NCBI GenBank assembly: GCA_937138475.1
Contig: CAKZPD010000033.1
Coordinates: 1-64,000 of the forward strand
Reading direction: 5' to 3'
From: an uncultured Sulfitobacter sp.
Lineage (GTDB): Bacteria > Pseudomonadota > Alphaproteobacteria > Rhodobacterales > Rhodobacteraceae
DNA: 64,000 bases
Under the pieces are notes generated by a model. The model did not search any database. It was not told the DNA's origin and worked only from the letters and a program-made list of their open reading frames with translations. Position 1 is the first letter of the stretch, and the number at the start of each line of letters is the position of its first letter. Of this stretch, positions 37,791 through 46,781 are shown one piece after another. Both the position numbers and the translations under genes were made by a program.

Positions 37791-39017
37791 ATGTTTTTCA
37801 AGAAAGTGGCTATGGCCAGCGCGATGGCAATCGCGGCTGGAACCGCCTATGCCGATTGCAGCATTTCGGGACGTGTCAACGTGGTTGGCAACGAATTCCC
37901 GGCCATCCAGGCGGTGGGTGCTGCGGCGCAAGAATGCACCGGCGGCGAGGTCAAGTTGAACCTGACGGCAGATCACCAAAAGGTCAACGTTGCGGGCATG
38001 ACCGGCAACCCCGCCGAATATACATCGGCGATCATCGCCAACTCGTCCATCGTGGCGTTGATGAACGAAGACGTGATCCGTCCGCTGGATGATCTGGTCG
38101 CCCAGTATGGCCAGGGTCTGAAAAAGAACCAGCTGATCACCATCGACGGCAAGGTCATGGCCGTTGCCTTTATGGCCAACGCGCAGCACCTTGTTTACCG
38201 GGCCGACATTCTTGAGCAGGCTGGCGTTGAAGTGCCAACCACATATGAGGAATTGCTGGCAGCGGCCAAGGTCATCAAAGAAAAGGGCCTGATGGAAAAC
38301 CCAGTGGGTGGCCCGTTCAAGGCAGGTTGGAACCTCGCGCAGGAATTCAACAACATGTATATCGGTCATGGCGGTGAATTCTTCAAGACAGGCACACCCG
38401 AGGTGTCGATCAACAACGAAAAGGGCATCGCCACGCTTGAGATGATGAAAGCCCTGTCGGAATATATGAACCCCGACTTCTTGACCCATGATTCAAACGC
38501 CACCAACGCCGAATATCGTGCCGGCAACGTGGCACTGATGCACATGTGGGGATCGCGCGCAGCGACCATGACCGCGGCCGAGGGCGTATCGGATGAGGTC
38601 AAGAACGGCTTTGCCATTGCCGGTCCGCTGACCGTTGCAGGCGGCGACACACCGGCAACCACCCTGTGGTGGGATGGCTGGACCGTGTCCAAGAACATCT
38701 CGGACGAAGACGCAGCTGCGACCTTCCAGGCGCTGACCCACGCGATCCGCCCCGAGATGCTGAACGACGAAACATCGTCGTTGGCGGTATGGTTGATCGA
38801 CGGATATGAGCCAACAGAGGCGGCCAAGGGCGTCTTTGCTGCGGCGAATTCCGGATCGGTTCCATACCCAATGCTGCCCTACCAGGGTCTGCTGCATTCG
38901 GCGCTGGGCACCGAGCTGGCCGACTTTATGCAAGGCAAAGAAGATGCCGCCACAGCACTGGCGGACGTCGAAGCGGCCTATACCGCTGCGGCCAAAGAAA
39001 AAGGCTTTCTGCAGTAA
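37791..39017 (+). CDS. Extracellular solute-binding protein of carbohydrate ABC importer
   Basis: Periplasmic receptor, 408 residues. A signal peptide covers about residues 1-22 (MFFKKVAMASAMAIAAGTAYA), followed by a family-1-type binding protein with ADILEQAGVEVPTTYEELLAAA and a GNVALMHMWGS segment. GGGAGAG precedes the ATG at 37791. The ligand is unknown. Family-1 receptors usually bind sugars, polyols or glycerol derivatives, which with the HpsN-like dehydrogenase suggests a polyol-like or sulfonated polyol ligand (inference). A stem-loop follows the gene. Confidence 0.92.
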   Translation: MFFKKVAMASAMAIAAGTAYADCSISGRVNVVGNEFPAIQAVGAAAQECTGGEVKLNLTADHQKVNVAGMTGNPAEYTSAIIANSSIVALMNEDVIRPLDDLVAQYGQGLKKNQLITIDGKVMAVAFMANAQHLVYRADILEQAGVEVPTTYEELLAAAKVIKEKGLMENPVGGPFKAGWNLAQEFNNMYIGHGGEFFKTGTPEVSINNEKGIATLEMMKALSEYMNPDFLTHDSNATNAEYRAGNVALMHMWGSRAATMTAAEGVSDEVKNGFAIAGPLTVAGGDTPATTLWWDGWTVSKNISDEDAAATFQALTHAIRPEMLNDETSSLAVWLIDGYEPTEAAKGVFAAANSGSVPYPMLPYQGLLHSALGTELADFMQGKEDAATALADVEAAYTAAAKEKGFLQ

Positions 39018-39030
39018 GCAGGCCTGATTA

Positions 39031-39059
39031 TCTGCGGGGGGCGATCGGTTCCCCGCAGA
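39031..39059 (+). other. Intra-operon stem-loop after the binding-protein gene
   Basis: TCTGCGGGG (39031-39039) pairs perfectly with CCCCGCAGA (39051-39059) over an 11-nt loop, followed by a C/T run. Placed between binding-protein and permease genes, such structures commonly protect the upstream mRNA and cause partial termination. That gives excess binding protein; this role is inferred. Confidence 0.6.
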
Positions 39060-39096
39060 CCCCCCCTCTTTTCACACACATCTTGGGTTCGGACAC

Positions 39097-40122
39097 ATGA
39101 AGCACAAGACTTTCTTCTGGTTTATCCTGCCCACGGCATTGGCGATGCTGCTGTTTATTGCGCTGCCGATTGTGTCTGTGATCACGCAGTCCTTGTTCAC
39201 CCCGCATGAACAGGTTTTCAAAACCGTCGAAAACTGCACGCCTTTCAAATGCACCCAGTCGACAACCATCGACCAGGAGGCAACCGAAGCCCTGCGCGAG
39301 GCCCAGCCCCTGGGCCGGTTTGTCGGGCTGAGCATCTATCTGGATCGCGGGCACCTGGCCTTTGGCGAGGTGGCGCAGGCCTGGCAAAGCCGCGACGGTT
39401 TCGGAGACTTTTTCAACAAGATCGGCAACCTGCCGTTCTATCGGGCCATGGCCTTTACACTGTCCTATACCTTTGTCGTGACGCCGCTGCTGATCATACT
39501 TGGGTTCATGATTGCGGTCGCTGTCAATTCCCTGCATCGGCACCTTAAGGGGTTGGTGATCTTCTTTTCCCTGCTGCCGATGATCGTATCGCCGCTGATC
39601 GGGTCGCTTGTCTTGTTCTGGATGGTCGACAGTCGCGGCGTGCTGGGCACGGGGCTGCAATGGCTGCTGTCTAATCCTGATCTGTCTCTCAAGGCGTCAA
39701 CCGGGCTGACCTGGATCATGTTGATGGTCTATGGGGTCTGGCATTCCGCGCCCTTTGCTTTTGTTGTCTTTTACGCCGGGCTTCAGACTTTGCCCAAGGA
39801 CACGCTCGAAAGCGCGATGATCGACGGGGCCACGCGCTGGCAGCAGATCCGTTATGTGGTGATCCCGCATCTGATGCCGCTGGTGACATTCGTGGCGCTT
39901 ATTCAGCTGATGGACAACTTCCGCGTGTTCGAACCAATCGTTGGCTTTAACGCCGAGGCGCATGCGCAATCGCTGTCGTGGTTCATCTTTAACGATCTGG
40001 GCGGCGAGACCCGTCTGCTGTCATCGGCCTCGGCGTCTTCGGTGCTGACCATCCTTGGTGTGGCCATTCTTTTGTCACCGGTGCTGATCCGCACCTGGCG
40101 CGACTTTAACTCAAAGGGCTGA
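39097..40122 (+). CDS. ABC transporter permease 1
   Basis: A 341-residue inner-membrane permease of the MalF/UgpA class. There are six or so helices (first: FFWFILPTALAMLLFIALPIV), a long periplasmic stretch between helices 1 and 2 (about 35-105), and the ATPase-contact EAA-type loop ESAMIDGATRWQQIRYVVIPHL. It is followed 3 nt later by the partner permease. The large periplasmic loop with two cysteines (47 and 52) is a distinctive feature. Confidence 0.92.
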   Translation: MKHKTFFWFILPTALAMLLFIALPIVSVITQSLFTPHEQVFKTVENCTPFKCTQSTTIDQEATEALREAQPLGRFVGLSIYLDRGHLAFGEVAQAWQSRDGFGDFFNKIGNLPFYRAMAFTLSYTFVVTPLLIILGFMIAVAVNSLHRHLKGLVIFFSLLPMIVSPLIGSLVLFWMVDSRGVLGTGLQWLLSNPDLSLKASTGLTWIMLMVYGVWHSAPFAFVVFYAGLQTLPKDTLESAMIDGATRWQQIRYVVIPHLMPLVTFVALIQLMDNFRVFEPIVGFNAEAHAQSLSWFIFNDLGGETRLLSSASASSVLTILGVAILLSPVLIRTWRDFNSKG

Positions 40123-40125
40123 TCC

Positions 40126-41007
40126 ATGTCTTCTAAAGCATTCAAGCAACCCTGGACCCTTCGGACGGCGTCGTCGGTCTTTGTGATCGCCTGGCTGATC
40201 CTCGCGGCCTTTCCGTTCCTGTGGACCCTGTGGGGCAGCTTCAAGGTCGAACTGGACTTTTTCTCAAAGGCCGATTGGCGCAACGCCCTGACCGGGGCGC
40301 GCACTATGGCCGAGCATGGCAGCTCCTTTACGGGCAACGGTTATAGCGGCGCCTGGGTGCAGGAAGAATTCTGGCGCGCGGTGTTCAATACGGCAATCGT
40401 GTGCTTTTTCACCGTTGCGATTTCCCTGACCATTGGCACGCTGGGCGGCTATGCGCTGTCGCGGTCGTCTTATCGCTATACTTTTTGGCTTTTGATCACG
40501 GCGCTGATCTTTCGGGCGATGCCGCCCATCACGCTGGTGGCCGGGTATCTGTTGCCGTTTTTCGAATGGAACCTGTGGGGGATCTTGCCAACCACCATCG
40601 TGGTTCTGGTCGCGATCAACCAGCCCTTTACCCTGTGGATGCTGCACAGTTTCTTTCAGAAGATCCCCAAAGAGCTGGACGAAAGCGCCAAGGTGGATGG
40701 CTGCACGCAATTCCAGGCGTTTCGCCACGTCATCATTCCGGTCATGTGGCCGGGGGTGATCACCACGGGGCTGTTCAGTTTCCTGCTGGCGTATAATGAT
40801 TTTGCGGTCACCTCCATGCTGCTCGAAAAAGAGAACCAGACCATGGTGCCCAAGATCGCCAGCTTTCTTGGCACCACGCAGACCGAAGGCAACGTGATGT
40901 TTGCCGTGGCTGCGGTGGTATCGGCAACGGCGCCGCTGTTCATTCTGGTGATGTTCTTTCAGCGTCAGATTGTATCGGGATTGACCCAAGGGGCGGTCAA
41001 AGGATGA
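40126..41007 (+). CDS. ABC transporter permease 2
   Basis: A 293-residue permease of the MalG/UgpE class. The EAA loop is DESAKVDGCTQFQAFRHVIIPV, and multiple helices include the C-terminal VSATAPLFILVMFFQRQIV. It completes the importer with the ATPase, receptor and permease 1. AAAGGGC lies upstream of the ATG. A 10-bp stem-loop separates it from the first enzyme gene, marking the transporter/enzyme boundary in the operon. Confidence 0.93.
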   Translation: MSSKAFKQPWTLRTASSVFVIAWLILAAFPFLWTLWGSFKVELDFFSKADWRNALTGARTMAEHGSSFTGNGYSGAWVQEEFWRAVFNTAIVCFFTVAISLTIGTLGGYALSRSSYRYTFWLLITALIFRAMPPITLVAGYLLPFFEWNLWGILPTTIVVLVAINQPFTLWMLHSFFQKIPKELDESAKVDGCTQFQAFRHVIIPVMWPGVITTGLFSFLLAYNDFAVTSMLLEKENQTMVPKIASFLGTTQTEGNVMFAVAAVVSATAPLFILVMFFQRQIVSGLTQGAVKG

Positions 41008-41008
41008 T

Positions 41009-41057
41009 CCTGCCCCGGCCCCCCTCCCGCCCACCCACCCCGGTGGTCCGGGGCAGG
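41009..41057 (+). other. Long-stem intercistronic hairpin at transporter/enzyme boundary
   Basis: CCTGCCCCGG (41009-41018) pairs perfectly with CCGGGGCAGG (41048-41057) around a 29-nt C-rich loop. There is no U tract; the next gene's GGAGAAG ribosome site follows after 14 nt. Likely an mRNA-processing or stabilising element rather than a terminator. Confidence 0.5.
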
Positions 41058-41083
41058 GCGCTGGTACAAATTGGAGAAGACAG

Positions 41084-41626
41084 ATGAAGGGTTCACGTCC
41101 CGAGCAGGCAGAGCTGAGCCGCGATACCGATATGTCCAAGACCGAGGCCACCCGCGCCGTGATCGAGGGCATGGTGGATGGGCTGAATGATCACCGCATC
41201 GACGATATCGGCGCGTTTTTCGCCGATGGGTTCCGGTGGATGGGCAACCAGGGCTGCGGCACCAAGATCGGGTTGCAGGCCTTTCAGGACAATTGGCAAC
41301 GCCCGTTCCAGGCCGCCTTTTCCGATAAGGTCTGCGTTGATGAAGCGCGCCTTTTCATGGGGGAATGGGCCGCCGCCTTTGGCCGGCAAGAGGCCACCCA
41401 CAGCGGCCCCTTCATGGGTGTTGCCCCGACAGGCAAGCGGGTCGAGATCCGCTATATGGATTTTTGGAAAGTGGAGGACGGCAAGATCACCGACAATTGG
41501 GTGATGGTCGATTTTCCTCATGTGTTGGCTCAGCTTGGCGTCGATGTGTTCGGCGGCGAAGGCTGGGAAAGTTATGACCGGGGCGACAAGACCGCGCCCC
41601 GCCCGGATCAGGAAGGACAAGTTTGA
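41084..41626 (+). CDS. NTF2/SnoaL-like protein 1
   Basis: A 180-residue single NTF2-like domain, with the cone-fold pattern [25 protein letters not shown] and the terminal [21 protein letters not shown]. SnoaL-like proteins act as cyclases, isomerases or dehydratases on small polar substrates; the reaction here is unknown. GGAGAAG precedes the ATG. It overlaps the HpsN-like gene by 1 nt. The APTGK and DFW.VE.GKI pattern recurs in NTF2-like protein 2 of the same operon, indicating shared ancestry. Confidence 0.8.
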   Translation: MKGSRPEQAELSRDTDMSKTEATRAVIEGMVDGLNDHRIDDIGAFFADGFRWMGNQGCGTKIGLQAFQDNWQRPFQAAFSDKVCVDEARLFMGEWAAAFGRQEATHSGPFMGVAPTGKRVEIRYMDFWKVEDGKITDNWVMVDFPHVLAQLGVDVFGGEGWESYDRGDKTAPRPDQEGQV

Positions 41627-42954
41627 TGGCTGTGCAATATCTCAAGACAGGTAAACCGGAAACGGAGCGGGCCGAGGATGACGCCAAGACGCGGGCGTCG
41701 GTTGAAAGCATCCTGGCGGATATCGAGGCGCGCGGCGATGCCGCCGTGCGCGAGCTGTCGGAGAAATTCGACAAATATTCCCCCCCGTCGTTCCGTCTGA
41801 GCCAGGGTGAAATCGACGCGCTGATCGCGCAGCTGTCGCCGCAGGAAATGGCCGATATCCAGTTCGCCCAGGAACAGGTGCGCAATTTTGCACAGGCGCA
41901 ACGGGATTCGATGCTCGATATCGAGGTGGAAACCCTGCCGGGTGTCATCCTTGGCCACAAGAACATCCCCGTTCAATCGGTCGGGTGCTATGTGCCGGGG
42001 GGCAAATTCCCGATGGTGGCCAGCGCGCATATGTCGGTTGCCACCGCATCTGTTGCCGGTGTGCCGCGGATCATCGCCTGCACCCCGCCGTTCAACGGCA
42101 AGCCGAACCCGGCTGTGATTGCCGCCATGCATCTGGGCGGCGCGCATGAGATCTATGTCATGGGCGGCATCCAGGCGGTTGGCGCCATGGCGCTTGGCAC
42201 CGAAACCATTGACCCGGTTCATATGATCGTCGGTCCCGGCAATGCCTTTGTCGCCGAGGCCAAGCGCCAGCTGTTTGGCCGCGTCGGGATCGATCTTTTC
42301 GCTGGACCCACCGAAACCATGGTCATTGCCGACGAAACCGTGGATGCCGAGCTGTGCGCGACCGATCTGCTGGGCCAGGCCGAGCACGGCTATAATTCGC
42401 CCGCCGTTTTGCTGACCAACTCTCGCAAGCTGGCCGAGGACACCTTGGCGGAAATCGACCGCATCCTTGATATCCTGCCCACGGCGGGCACCGCCCGGAT
42501 CAGCTGGGAAGAATACGGCGAGGTCATCCTGTGCGACACCTATGACGAAATGCTGGCGGTGGCCGATGATATCGCCAGCGAGCACGTTCAGGTGATGACC
42601 GACCGCGACGATTGGTTCCTTGAGAACATGACCTGCTACGGGGCGCTATTCCTTGGGGCGCGGACCAATGTGGCCAACGGGGACAAGGTGATTGGCACCA
42701 ATCACACCCTGCCCACCAAAAAGGCGGGCCGCTATACCGGCGGGCTTTGGGTTGGCAAGTTCCTGAAAACCCACAGCTATCAAAAGGTCACAACCGACGA
42801 GGCCGCCGCCATGATCGGCGCCTATGGATCGCGTCTGTGCATGCTCGAAGGGTTTGTGGGCCACGCCGAACAATGCAACATCCGCGTGCGGCGCTATGGC
42901 GGGGTGAACGTGCCCTATGGCGAGGGCGCCCCTGCCCCCGTCGCGGCGGAATAG
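41626..42954 (+). CDS. HpsN/histidinol-dehydrogenase-like NAD-dependent dehydrogenase
   Basis: A 442-residue homologue of histidinol dehydrogenase, closest by motif to sulfopropanediol 3-dehydrogenase (HpsN). HpsN oxidises an alcohol to an acid in two NAD-dependent steps. Seen: [19 protein letters not shown], zinc ligands Gln251 and His254 in GQAEHG, catalytic Glu319-His320 and His413. The HisD zinc-ligand Asp position appears as Lys378 in [10 protein letters not shown], a segment typical of the HpsN branch. No his genes are nearby, so histidine synthesis is unlikely. No sulfolactate lyase (suyAB) is seen, so the substrate is open. ATG at 41626 is chosen over TTG at 41623 for its AAGGA spacing and coupling. 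Confidence 0.82.
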   Translation: MAVQYLKTGKPETERAEDDAKTRASVESILADIEARGDAAVRELSEKFDKYSPPSFRLSQGEIDALIAQLSPQEMADIQFAQEQVRNFAQAQRDSMLDIEVETLPGVILGHKNIPVQSVGCYVPGGKFPMVASAHMSVATASVAGVPRIIACTPPFNGKPNPAVIAAMHLGGAHEIYVMGGIQAVGAMALGTETIDPVHMIVGPGNAFVAEAKRQLFGRVGIDLFAGPTETMVIADETVDAELCATDLLGQAEHGYNSPAVLLTNSRKLAEDTLAEIDRILDILPTAGTARISWEEYGEVILCDTYDEMLAVADDIASEHVQVMTDRDDWFLENMTCYGALFLGARTNVANGDKVIGTNHTLPTKKAGRYTGGLWVGKFLKTHSYQKVTTDEAAAMIGAYGSRLCMLEGFVGHAEQCNIRVRRYGGVNVPYGEGAPAPVAAE

Positions 42955-42960
42955 GGCACC

Positions 42961-44016
42961 ATGGCGATGGACAGGCATTCTGAGCACAAGGCGCTTTTGG
43001 CGCCGCTGCGGGCGGCGATGTATGATTTCGACATGGATGCGCTGCGCGCGGTCATGGATGATATCTGCGCCCCCGATTGCGTCTTTCATCTGGCCTTTCC
43101 GTTTGAGACCACGCAAGGCGCGCGGGCCTATCTGGATAAGGTCTTTGGGCCGCTTGTCCGGGCGGTTCCCGACCTTGAGCGCCGCGACTATATCGTCACA
43201 GCCGGCGGCACCCCCGAGGGGGCCGATTTCGTCGGCTGCGGCGGGTATTATACGGGAACCCATCAAAACCCTTGGCTGGATATTCCGGCGACCGGGCACA
43301 TGATGCACATGCGCTTTCATGAATTTTACGAATTCAAGGATGGCAAAATTGTCCAGATGCAGGCGCTTTGGGATATCCCCGAGGTGATGATGCAGGCCAA
43401 TGCCTGGCCCCTAAGCCCAAGCCTGGGCCGGGAATGGCATGTGCCGGCGCCGGCAAGTAATGATGGGATTGTTCCCGGCCCACATGATGCGGCCCAAGCC
43501 CAGACCACCTGCCAATTGATTATTGATATGTTGACCCATATGACGCGTCACCCTTTGCAGGGCGGCCCGGATGTGATGGAAATGGACCGGTTCTGGCACC
43601 CAAAGATGAGCTGGTATGGCCCGGCGGGGATTGGCACGGCGCGGGGGATCTCGGGCTTTCGCAACTGGCACCAGATCCCATTCCTTTCGGCCATGCCCGA
43701 CCGGGGGCAATACCCGGACGAAATCGAACACCATTTCTTTGGCGATCAGAATTATGCGGCGGTGACCGGTTGGCCGGATATGTGCCAGACGCTGTCCGGT
43801 GGGGGCTGGCTTGGCATTGCCCCCACGGGCCAAAAAATCACCATGCGCAGCCTTGATTTCTGGCGGGTTGAAAACGGCCTGATCCGGGAAAACTGGGTGC
43901 TGGTGGATCTGCTGCATATGTATGATCAGATCGGCGTCGATGTGCTGGCCCGGATGCGGGAATTCAACAAGGTCCGAACCGGGTTTGATCCAGAAACCGG
44001 GAGGGCCCTGACATGA
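42961..44016 (+). CDS. Double-NTF2/SnoaL-like protein 2
   Basis: A 351-residue protein with two NTF2-like domains. Residues about 1-150 contain LAPLRAAMYDFDMDALRAVMDD and KDGKIVQMQALWDIPEVM. Residues about 185-335 contain MDRFWHPKMSWYGPAGIG and PTGQKITMRSLDFWRVENG. The C-terminal domain resembles NTF2-like protein 1. It starts 6 nt after the HpsN-like stop and overlaps the SDR by 4 nt. No recognised catalytic triad; it may be a polyketide-cyclase-like isomerase or a binding protein for the pathway intermediate. Confidence 0.78.
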   Translation: MAMDRHSEHKALLAPLRAAMYDFDMDALRAVMDDICAPDCVFHLAFPFETTQGARAYLDKVFGPLVRAVPDLERRDYIVTAGGTPEGADFVGCGGYYTGTHQNPWLDIPATGHMMHMRFHEFYEFKDGKIVQMQALWDIPEVMMQANAWPLSPSLGREWHVPAPASNDGIVPGPHDAAQAQTTCQLIIDMLTHMTRHPLQGGPDVMEMDRFWHPKMSWYGPAGIGTARGISGFRNWHQIPFLSAMPDRGQYPDEIEHHFFGDQNYAAVTGWPDMCQTLSGGGWLGIAPTGQKITMRSLDFWRVENGLIRENWVLVDLLHMYDQIGVDVLARMREFNKVRTGFDPETGRALT

Positions 44017-44771
44017 CGTTACCGCAACTGCCGCCCTTTGACCTAAGCGGCAAGCGCGCGCTGGTGACCGGGGCATCGTCGGGGATCGGTCTGGCTTGCG
44101 CGGCGGGGCTGGCGCAGGCCGGGGCGCATGTGGTCTGCGCGGCGCGCCGGGCGCATCTGCTTGAGGACGCCGTGGCCCAGATGCAGGACGCCGGCCAATC
44201 CGCCGAAGCGCTTGCCATGGATCAAAGCGATCTGACCGCGCTGAACGCTCTGTTTGAAACACCCTTTGACGTGGTGATCAATTCTGCGGGCATGGCCCGG
44301 CATTCTGCGGCGGTTGAAACCCAGCCGGATGATTTCGATGCCGTGATGGATCTGAACCTGCGCAGCGCCTATTTCCTGTCTGTTGCAGCGGCCAAGGCGC
44401 TGATGCAGGCCGGGCGCGGCGGCAGCATTATCCACATCAGCAGCCAGATGGCCCATGTGGGCGGCATTGACCGCGCGCTTTATTGTGCCTCCAAACATGG
44501 GCTTGAGGGGATGATCAAGGCCATGGCCATCGAATGGGGCAAGGCCGGTATCAGGATCAATTCGATCTGCCCGACCTTCATCAGAACGCCGCTGACCGAA
44601 TCCACCTTTGCCGATCCCGAACGCCGGGCCTGGATCATGGACAAGATCAAGCTGCCCCGCGTGGGCGAGGTTCAGGATATCATGGGCGCGGCGGTTTATC
44701 TGGCCTCCGAGGCTTCGGCGATGGTCACGGGCACGTCGCTGCGTGTAGATGGCGGCTGGACCGCTGAATAA
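44013..44771 (+). CDS. Short-chain dehydrogenase/reductase
   Basis: A 252-residue classical SDR using NAD(P). TGASSGIG (19-26) binds cofactor, NSAG is at 90-93, and the catalytic set is Ser143/144, Tyr157 and Lys161 (YCASK). The C-terminus ends VTGTSLRVDGGW. It overlaps both neighbours (4 nt and 1 nt). A second alcohol oxidation or keto reduction in the catabolic pathway is likely. The position after Arg41 (CAARR) suggests possible NADP preference, which is weak inference. Confidence 0.9.
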   Translation: MTLPQLPPFDLSGKRALVTGASSGIGLACAAGLAQAGAHVVCAARRAHLLEDAVAQMQDAGQSAEALAMDQSDLTALNALFETPFDVVINSAGMARHSAAVETQPDDFDAVMDLNLRSAYFLSVAAAKALMQAGRGGSIIHISSQMAHVGGIDRALYCASKHGLEGMIKAMAIEWGKAGIRINSICPTFIRTPLTESTFADPERRAWIMDKIKLPRVGEVQDIMGAAVYLASEASAMVTGTSLRVDGGWTAE

Positions 44772-45787
44772 TGGCCAAGGTCACCTCAGTCGATGTGGCC
44801 AACAAGGCCGGGGTCAGCCGCTCAGCGGTCAGCCGGGTGTTTACGCCCGGCGCCTCGGTCAGCAAATCCACGGCTGAAAAAGTGCGCGCCGCTGCGCACG
44901 CCTTGGGGTATCGGCCCAATGTTCTGGCGCGGTCCTTGATCACCGGGCGCAGCCGGATCATCGGGTTGGTGGTGGCCTATCTGGAAAATCAATTCTATCC
45001 CGAGGCCATCGAACGTTTGTCGCGGCAATTGCAACAGCAGGGATATCATGTGTTGGTGTTCATGGCCTCGAACGATGACGGCGCCACCCAGCAGGTCATC
45101 GACGAATTGCTGGATTATCAGGTGGATGGGATTATTGCCGCCTCGGTCGGTCTGTCGAATACCCTGACGCAACGCTGCGAAGACCTGGGCATTCCGATTG
45201 TGCTGTTCAACCGGCGTCAGCGCGATGAACGCCTGTCCAGCGTCACATCAGACAATATCGCAGGTGGCCGCAAGCTGGCCGAGTTCCTGATCCGGGGCGG
45301 GCATCAGCGCATCGCCCATATTGCCGGCTGGGAAGGGGCGTCAACCCAGATCGACCGCGAGGCCGGATTTGTTCAGGGGCTGGCCCAAGGCGGGCAATCC
45401 TTGTTCGCGCGCGGCATGGGGAATTTTGACTATGCGACGGCGCAGCAGGCCGCCCGCGATATGTTCAGCACGCCGGATCGCCCCGACGCGGTGTTTGTGA
45501 CCAATGATCACATGGCCTTTGCGGTGATGGATGTGCTGCGCTTTGAGCTGGGCCTGAGCGTTCCCCAGGACGTGTCGGTGGTGGGCTATGACGATGTGAC
45601 CCTGTCCCACTGGCCCAGCTATGATTTGACCACTGTGCGTCAACCGGCGAACCGGATGGCGGCGGAAACAGTTCGTATATTGATGGATCGGTTGAACACC
45701 GGCCACAATTCACCGCAAAGCGTGGCGCTTGATGGCCCGCTGATTACGCGCTCGTCAGCGCGCAAACCCCAAGGATGGACGACATGA
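44771..45787 (+). CDS. LacI-family transcriptional repressor of the operon
   Basis: A 338-residue LacI/GalR protein. The N-terminal HTH (VTSVDVANKAGVSRSAVSRVF) and hinge helix (RPNVLARSLITGRS) precede a periplasmic-binding-like effector domain (about 62-338) that ends in the usual sugar-type fold. It overlaps the SDR by 1 nt and NTF2-like protein 3 by 4 nt, so it is expressed from inside the operon it should regulate. The LacI-type palindrome at 36566-36589 is its probable site. Confidence 0.9.
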   Translation: MAKVTSVDVANKAGVSRSAVSRVFTPGASVSKSTAEKVRAAAHALGYRPNVLARSLITGRSRIIGLVVAYLENQFYPEAIERLSRQLQQQGYHVLVFMASNDDGATQQVIDELLDYQVDGIIAASVGLSNTLTQRCEDLGIPIVLFNRRQRDERLSSVTSDNIAGGRKLAEFLIRGGHQRIAHIAGWEGASTQIDREAGFVQGLAQGGQSLFARGMGNFDYATAQQAARDMFSTPDRPDAVFVTNDHMAFAVMDVLRFELGLSVPQDVSVVGYDDVTLSHWPSYDLTTVRQPANRMAAETVRILMDRLNTGHNSPQSVALDGPLITRSSARKPQGWTT

Positions 45788-46752
45788 AAGGTTTTTCAAA
45801 CCGCTTTACCGATTTCCCCGATTACATCATCGGGATCACCAAGGAAATCTGGGAAGACCGCGGCATTGCCACGCTGCATGATTACTATAGCGACGACATT
45901 GTCGTGCGCTCTCCGGCCTCGGTCGTGGTGGGCAATAAATCGGTGATCGGCGCAACCATGGCCACATTGGCCGAATTCCCTGATCGCACCCTGTTGGGCG
46001 AAGACGTCATCTGGTCCGGCACCCCAGAAGAGGGCATGCTGTCGTCCCACCGCCTGCTGTCAACGGCGACCCATGTGCACAGCGGCATGTATGGCGAAGC
46101 GACGGGCAAAAAGCTGGTTTATCGCATCCTCGCCGATTGCCATGCGATCAACAACCAGATCAACGATGAATGGCTGATCCGCGATCAGGGTGCGATCGTG
46201 CGGCAGATGGGATGGGATCCCAAGGCCTATGCCGCCGACCTGATCGAACGCGAGGGCGGCTTTGAGGCCTGCGTGAAACCCTTGACCCCTGAAAACGATA
46301 TCGAAGGCCCCTATAAGGGACGCGGAAATGACAATGAATGGGGCGAGAAATACGCCGATATCCTGACGCGGATCATGGGGGCCGACATGGCCGTGATCGG
46401 TAAGGAATACGACCGGGCGGTGCAGACCGAATACCCCAGCGGCGAAACCGGCCACAGCTTTGGGTCGGCGGATCAATTCTGGATGGGGCTGCGCGCCTCT
46501 TTCCCGAATGCCAAATTCCAGATCGATCACCAGATCGGCCGCGACGATCCGCTGATGCCGCCCCGCGCGGCGGTGCGCTGGTCGCTGACCGGCACCCATG
46601 ACGGCTGGGGCCGCTTTGGCGCACCCACCGGCAAACAGGTCTATCTGCTGGGCATCAGCCACGCCGAATTCGGGCCATGGGGCCTGCGCCGTGAATACAC
46701 GCTGTTTGACGAAACTTCCGTGTGGAAACAGATCCTGCTGCAAACCGGTTAA
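45784..46752 (+). CDS. Double-NTF2/SnoaL-like protein 3
   Basis: A 322-residue protein with two NTF2-like halves. The first (about 1-135) has ITKEIWEDRGIATLHDYYSDDIVV and the second (about 195-320) has FWMGLRASFPNAKFQIDHQI and GAPTGKQVYLLGISHAEF. ATG at 45784 overlaps the lacI stop by 4 nt. With proteins 1 and 2 it brings the operon to five NTF2 folds. SnoaL-like esterase, isomerase or cyclase activity is possible but unproven. Confidence 0.78.
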   Translation: MKGFSNRFTDFPDYIIGITKEIWEDRGIATLHDYYSDDIVVRSPASVVVGNKSVIGATMATLAEFPDRTLLGEDVIWSGTPEEGMLSSHRLLSTATHVHSGMYGEATGKKLVYRILADCHAINNQINDEWLIRDQGAIVRQMGWDPKAYAADLIEREGGFEACVKPLTPENDIEGPYKGRGNDNEWGEKYADILTRIMGADMAVIGKEYDRAVQTEYPSGETGHSFGSADQFWMGLRASFPNAKFQIDHQIGRDDPLMPPRAAVRWSLTGTHDGWGRFGAPTGKQVYLLGISHAEFGPWGLRREYTLFDETSVWKQILLQTG

Positions 46753-46781
46753 CGAATTCATTTCTCAAGAAAGACACAGAT

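Noticed and set aside
41626-42954. Annotation as biosynthetic histidinol dehydrogenase (hisD)
   Set aside because: No histidine-biosynthesis genes nearby, catabolic-operon context, and the Asp zinc ligand is replaced as in the HpsN branch.
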